7,142 bases of DNA from Oscillospiraceae bacterium (GTDB taxonomy: Bacteria; Bacillota_A; Clostridia; Oscillospirales; JAAYXM01). The notes under the pieces are model-generated. The model was not told the origin of the DNA and did not search any database. It was given only the letters and a program-made list of their open reading frames with translations. The DNA lies in assembly GCA_017408185.1 (NCBI GenBank), contig JAFQVE010000235.1, positions 1 through 7,142 of the forward strand, in the 5' to 3' direction. Shown here piece by piece: positions 1 to 6,300 of this stretch (within the stretch, counting starts at the first letter, position 1; every line of letters begins with the position of its first letter). A program made the position numbers and the translations under genes.

Positions 1-196
1 TATGGCAGAGTTTATCGGTTTTACCGATGTGATTGAAAAGGGCATTATGTGCGGCACAAACAAAATTGCTATGACAAAGCCGGGAAATCAGTTCACTGTA
101 ATTGCTGATGAAGCAACAACCTATGTAGGATATGCAATTCTTCAAGATGGAGACGGATTTGCGATTGTAACAGATGGCTTTGTAAAGAAAGACTAA
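1..196 (+). CDS. 3' end of an unrecognised reading frame (probably partial)
   Basis: The frame is open from the left edge and stops at TAA 194-196. An ATG lies at 2-4, but only one base precedes it, so no ribosome binding site can be judged. The visible 64 residues are more likely the C-terminal end of a longer protein than a complete small one. The sequence alternates hydrophobic and polar residues with many Gly, Thr and Asp (for example TTYVGYAIL and GFAIVTDGF) and ends in a charged KKD, which fits a beta-rich domain. There is one Cys, no membrane segment and no motif I recognise. It lies on the same strand as the giant lyase gene, 71 bases upstream, with a hairpin between them. Function is unknown, and co-transcription with the lyase gene cannot be decided from the window. 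Confidence 0.6.
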   Translation, partial: MAEFIGFTDVIEKGIMCGTNKIAMTKPGNQFTVIADEATTYVGYAILQDGDGFAIVTDGFVKKD

Positions 197-204
197 ATCA
201 GTTC

Positions 205-238
205 AAACGGGATGCAGTGATTATATTGCATCCCATTT
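205..238 (+). terminator. Intergenic hairpin, possible weak terminator or attenuator
   Basis: GGGATGCA at 209-216 is exactly complementary to TGCATCCC at 227-234. The stem can continue inward with G-U, U-A and G-U pairs. Outward, past one C/A mismatch, AAA 205-207 pairs with TTT 236-238. It starts 8 bases after the upstream stop codon, where an intrinsic terminator would sit. The run after the stem is only ATTTGG, so there is no proper U-tract. It may therefore terminate poorly, act as an mRNA-stabilising 3' structure, or allow partial read-through into the lyase gene. Confidence 0.55.
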
Positions 239-252
239 GGAGTATATAAGGA

Positions 253-259
253 AAAGGAG
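253..259 (+). promoter_or_regulatory. Shine-Dalgarno site of the giant lyase gene
   Basis: AAAGGAG lies 8 bases before ATG 268-270, a near-ideal Gram-positive ribosome binding site at standard spacing. It fixes the start of the large gene, and the residues that follow form a textbook signal peptide. Between the upstream stop and this site (197-252) I see only the hairpin and no convincing -35/-10 pair. TATATA at 243-248 has no TTGACA-like partner at the right distance. Confidence 0.85.
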
Positions 260-267
260 AAAAATCT

Positions 268-342
268 ATGAAGAGATTATTATCTTTTCTGCTTGTGCTT
301 TCAATGATGGTATCATTGTTGCCTGCAATGCCTGTTTTTGCG
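268..342 (+). other. Signal peptide coding segment, residues 1-25
   Basis: The protein starts MKRLLSFLLVL, with two basic residues followed by a long Leu/Met/Val core. Pro19 and Pro22 come before a small-residue cleavage site, VFA|ET. There is no Cys after the core, so it is a type I (SPase I) peptide rather than a lipoprotein signal. It implies Sec export and an extracellular or cell-surface lyase. Confidence 0.9.
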
Positions 343-3300
343 GAAACGGGAGAGGAACTTAAGTTTGTATTTGATAATCTGTATAACAACCTTGCAGGAA
401 ATACAAAGCTTAATACAATAACTGCCTATGATATGACGGGCGGTATGTGGAAATATAACAGCGGTAGTGCAAATGCAGGAAACTCACTTATGCAGAACAA
501 CCGTCTTGCAGGAGACACACGTGCTGTCGGGCAGTATATTGCATTGGATTTAAACATTCCGGCTGATGGTAAATACAATGTCGACTATACTTACTTTGCT
601 TTCAGCGGTCGTGGCGGCAAGGGTGATGTGTATATTCTTCCCGAAGGCACTTCACTTTCGGATATTGAAGCGGCAAAAGCTTCGGGAGTGAAGCTTGCAA
701 GCGTTGACTATTCAACGGACGGAGCAAGCGGAAAAACTTCGGCAGAGTGCCTTGTTGAAACAGTAACACTTTCAAAAGGCAATAACATTCTTCTCTTTGT
801 TGTAACCGACAAAGGTACAAAAGCAACAACCAACGGTGCAAACGATTATTTTACATATCCTTATGAGCTTACGCTTACTCCCGTAAAGGAAACCGTGCCG
901 GAAGAAAACATAGCGGCAAAGAAAAGCTTCATATTTGACAACCTTTCAATAGGAGTTGCAGGAAATACACGTGTTGATACAATAACATCATATGCTCAGA
1001 CAGGAAATACATGGAGATATCTTTCAGCAAGTGCAAATGCAAAGGCATCACAGCTTAAAAACTATTATCTCAACGGAGATACACGTGCAGTAGACCATTT
1101 CATAGCGCTTGAGATAAACGTTCCCGGCGACGGAATATATGTGCCTGAATTCTTCTATCAGACAATAGCAAACCGTGGCGGAACCGGAGATATATACATT
1201 CTCCCGGAAGGCGGCTTTACAAATCTTACAGAAGCCAAAGCAAACGGAACAAAAATAGCAAGCGTTGACTATTCCTCCGATGTGACCTCGGGAAATAATA
1301 AGGCAGAAATGCTTGTGGACGAGATAGCACTTAAAAAAGGAACACAGGTTCTTCTGTTTGTTGTAACAGGAAAAGGTGCAAAAGCAACCCAGAACGGTGC
1401 TCTTGATTACTTTACGTATCCGTATATGCTCACCATAACACCCATTGACGAAGTTCCGCCTACTAATCCTTCGGGTGAAAAGCTTGCATATGACTTTAAG
1501 GCAAACACTGCACTTTCGGATGGCGAAATCAAGAATATAGCGTCCGGCGAAACTGCGGAGAATGCATTCCCTGCATCTTCAACAGATGGCTGGAGTGCCT
1601 ACTCCTACAGTGCAGATGCAGAGTATATTCAGAACAACAATTGTGAAAACATTACATTTTCGCAGAAAAAGGGTGAATATCTGCAGCTTTCTTCCATGAA
1701 TGTGGGAGAATGGATTGCAATTGAGATTCCACTCACAAAGCGCGGAACATACAATGCGTTTCTTTCGTATAAGCAGCTTCAGGGTTATGGTGCTGCAGAT
1801 ATTTATACTGTTGAAATGCCGGAGAAAGAGCTTGAAGAGTCGGAAAAGAGAGAGTATATAAGCGAAGCACTTAAAAGTGCGCCCCGTGTGGCATCAATAA
1901 ATTCTCATAATGTCAGAAATCTCACGATTGAAAATGCTCCGGAGGCCGCAGAGTTTACAGTTTCCACAGCAAAGAGTAACCGCGGAACTCTCCTCGTATT
2001 TAAGACAACATCAAACAAAAAAATTCTTCTTGACAGTCTTATTCTTGATGGCACGGGAGAGCTTGAAAGTGCAAAGAGTGTTTATGAATATAACATAAAC
2101 ACAAATATTGGAATTGCAGGAAATTCCAATCCCATTGATGCCAAATACAGCGATACATTAGATACGTGGGAAGGATTTGCAAGCAATAATGTTGATTCTG
2201 CTCAGGCAAAGGCTTCCATGACCAATGTATCTTTCTTCAATCCGGGCGGATATATGGCATTCAGGATAAAGGTTCCGGCAAGCGGAACATATATCGCAAG
2301 CACCGATTACTATAAGCATGCAACCTATGGCGATAAGGGAGAAGTTTATATTATTCCGGCAGATACAAAGGAAGAGAATATCGAAGAAGCCATAAAGACC
2401 GGAACAAAAATCGCAAGTCTTGATTATTATGTCAAGGGTAGCGAAAAAGCAGGAATGTATACTGATGAAGGTGTTGAGATAACTCTTTCAAAGGGTGAGT
2501 ACATTGTTGTTTTTGTCGGAACAGCTCCATCCGAGGATAAAACTGACGGAAAGAGAATCAGAAACTACCCCGGAGCTGTCAGACTTACTCGCAGGACAGA
2601 GAAAAAATATGCGATACATATTGAAAAAATACTCCATACAAGTGGAGATACGGCAGAAATCACACTTACCGATACCAACGGCACTGAGATAGAAAGCTTT
2701 GAAGTAACTGAAATCACATCTTCCGACGAAGCTGTTGCAACAGTTTCATATAAAATCGTTACAGCCGGAAATGCCGAGGGACGCGCAAAGATTTCTGCAA
2801 CTGTTGTAATCAACGGAAAAGAAGCAAAAGCGGAAGGCTATGTCAGATATGTAAGAGCCGAGCTTTCGGGGAAAGGTGTTTTTGCAAAGCTTGATGAGCG
2901 CAAGGAAAGCTGGACGAACCCCGGATATCTCAGGGATGCATCACTTTATACAAGCCTTGACCGTGCAAAAACCGATATAGCAGGTTTTGAAGCGGGAGAC
3001 GGAATAACTTCCGACTATACAAACGGTTGGAGTTGGTATGGAGACAGCGCGGATAATCATACGGAAACTGCCTTTGTACAGACAAACAAATCGGTTCTTG
3101 GCGTAAGAATGAACGACGGTGAGTGGTTTGCAATAAAGATGAAGTTTGATACAGTCGGCAAATACCGTACAATCATAACTCATCGTGCAAACGCACAAAG
3201 TCCGCATTCCGACGTATACTTTATTCCCCTGCCCGAAGAAGGAGAAAAGGTTTCTGATTACCTTACGGATGAATACAAAGTAGGACGTCTTAATAGTTTT

Positions 3301-6300
3301 AATCCCGACGTTGTAAAATGGAATGCGGCAGGTGCTGAAACCGAAACATATCTCGGTGATGTATATGCTGAAAAGCCCGGTGAGTACCTCGCTGTTATTA
3401 TGATGACAGGACGAGCTGCTACCGGAAATATGTATCTCTATTTTGACGATATAACCTTCAGCGGAACAAATCCGATAGTTTCAGTCGGCGGTTCTTGGGA
3501 AAATGCCGTTGCAACTGGTGAGACGATTGTTCTTGATAAGAGCCTTGTAACTTATGAAGCGGATATCCCCGAATATCGAGAATGGACAACCCTTTCTTTT
3601 GAAAGCCTCACTCCTGATATCGTATCGGTTGATGAAAACGGCGTCGTAACAGGTATAGCAAACGGTGTCGGAAGAATTGAGGTTACTGCAACCTATGACG
3701 GAGCATCGGTTTCCGGTGAATACACCATTGTCGTAGGAAGCGGAAAGACACGCCGAAGCTATTATACCGATGAAAAGGTAGAAAATGCAAAGCGCAATAT
3801 CGAAAGATATGACTGGGCAAAGGCAGAGTATAAAAAATATATAAGAGAAGCAGATCGTTTGGTTGAGCAGGGTGTTGATAAGCTTTATGGTCTCGTAACA
3901 ACTCAGGAGCTTCCCCGTGCAACTACTCTTGCGTATCGTTTTGATGATACCGGTGAATACGTATGTATTTATTGTGATAAGGATCTCACTGCAGAATATG
4001 GAACATATCCTTGGGTTATGAACGTATATTCGCGTCCGTGGAAGCTTCAGTGCCCGGATTGCAAGAGATATTTCCCGTCAAATGATTTCGGCAGTTTCTA
4101 TGAGCTTGGTATCAATGCAAACGGAAATTGGGATTATGAACTTGCACTGCAGAAGCATCACGAAAAATTTGTTTGTACAAACGGTGAGAACTGCTCGTGC
4201 GAAACAGATGTGGGAGAGCGCGGAAGTGATGCGTGGCGCGAATACTATGGTTACGGAAAAGGATACCTTAAGAACAATTTGTATGGAGAAGTCGGCACAA
4301 CACTTGGAGTAAAAAGCGAAGAGGTTGATTTCTGGGCAGTAGACGATGGCTGGGGTTATGAGTATCAATATGAGATGCCAAACGGAAATGTGGAAACACG
4401 ATGCGAACCGTTTATTGCTTATTATAATGCATGGGGACTTTGGGAAGAGGCAATTCCCGATGCAGTCGAAAACCTCGGTATGGCATATCTCTATACGGGA
4501 GATTTGAAATACGGCCGTGCAGGTGCTATACTCCTTGACCGCATTGCCGATGTATATCCGGATTTTGATTCCACGGAAACAGGATATACCTTCCAGGTTG
4601 CCGACGGCAATACAATCACAAAATATGCAGAGGGAGATATCCGGGGAACAAGTCGCGGAAGAATTCTCGGAAGACTTCACGACTGCAATATCTCCCAACA
4701 GATGGTACCGGCATACGATGCACTCTGGCCGGCATATGAGGATAAGGATGTAATTGATTACCTTTCGGCTAAAGCTGCGGAAATGCACCTTGAAAACAAA
4801 AAGACGAGTGCTTCGGCAATCCGTTCTAATATTGAAAACAGATACCTTCGTGAAATAAACAGAAGTATCCGAGATTACAGAATCAGTGCAAACTTTACCG
4901 TTACCGAAAAACTTCATATAACGGCAGCTGTTGTTCTTGATACAATGCCTGAAACTCACGAATGGTTCAAGTTTGTTTTCCAATCGGGAAAACAGACAGG
5001 CTACAGTAAGGTTACCGGTGGAAATGTTTATGCGCAGATCATAAACGTTGTTGACCGTGACGGACACGGAAACGAAGCATCGGGCGGATATAACACCGGA
5101 TGGGTAAATAACCTTGTTCTTATGGGAGAAGCCCTTGACGGATATGATAGAGCAGGTGAATACAAGTTCTTTGAAAATCCGAAGTTCAAGAGAATGCTCA
5201 AGTCTGAGATAGACACCATCTGTGCATCTTTGTGGACACCGAATACAGGCGATAATACAACTATGGGTATTCAGAGTTTAAGCCCGCTTCCGGCAACGCT
5301 TATGCTTGCATATAAGGTGTTTGATGATGAACCGGAATATCAAAAAACAATTCTCCGTACCTTATATCTCAGAATGAGACGTTCATATGACAACATACAC
5401 GGAAGTGTATTTGAAGAAGATCCGGAAGAAATAACGAGAGCAACAAAAAAGACAGTGGAAGAAGAGCTTGAAGTCGACCTTCCGAGCCGTGATCTTGCAG
5501 GTTATGGTATCGCAATTCTCCGAGACGGCGACTGGATAATCTCAGCGGACACCTCAAAGAACATAAACAATCAACGTGATTTCTATATTTACTACGGTCA
5601 GACTAATGGGCACGGACACGCAGATAAACTTTCTCTCGGCTTCCACGCCTTTGGTCTTGATGTGGGTGCAGACCTCGGTGTGCCGAGACTTAAAACATCT
5701 ACCGACCCACAGCGCTTTGAGCTTGTTGAACACACTATGGCACATAATACAGTTATGGTAAATAACCTCAATCAGCGTCCGACACTTGACGGAAATCCGA
5801 TGCACTTTGACAGCACCGATAAGGTTCAGCTTATGGATGTTGAAGCACCCGAGGTCTATGACTGGCTTGGTGTTGAGGAATATCGCAGAACTCTTGTTAT
5901 GGTTGATATTGACGATGATGTTTCATATGGCGTTGACTTCTTCCGAGTTCTCGGCGGCACGGATCATATGTATTCTTTCCATGCATTGGGAAGAGAAGCA
6001 GAGCTTTCCGATAACGTTCGGGTGAAGAAACAAACGGATGAAAACGGAAACTACATTGGTTCGTACCAGGGTGAAGATAAACTCTGGGGTTCAAGTAACG
6101 TGAATTCAATGGATATCAGCAACCTGTTCGGCGGACGGTACGGTGCTTACGACATTGACCGTGACCTCGGAGGTAAAACTGACGGACTTGGTACCGAAAG
6201 CTGGTTCGGCGAAGTTGACAGAGCAATTAACCCGGAAAGTATAGGTACATTCAGTGCTGACTGGAAGATTGTCGATATCGGAAAGGCACTCAGCCCTGCA

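Noticed and set aside
2..196. Complete small protein starting at the ATG at 2-4
   Set aside because: Only one base is visible before it, so no ribosome binding site can be assessed, and the sequence has the look of a C-terminal domain end; treated as partial.
221..248. Possible promoter using TATATT (222-227) or TATATA (243-248) as -10
   Set aside because: Neither has a TTGACA-like -35 at 16-18 bases, and the first lies within the hairpin.
361..1452. Repeated DNA that might suggest a CRISPR array or mobile element
   Set aside because: The period is 564 bases, in frame, with substitutions and a one-codon indel; it is a duplicated protein module. No short identical repeats with spacers, terminal inverted repeats or transposase were seen.
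4078..5067. A 329-codon open frame on the minus strand inside the lyase region
   Set aside because: It begins at a GTG with no Shine-Dalgarno sequence, lies fully opposite recognisable lyase motifs, and encodes a Cys/Ile/Ser/Phe-rich sequence with no domain pattern, as expected of an antisense shadow.
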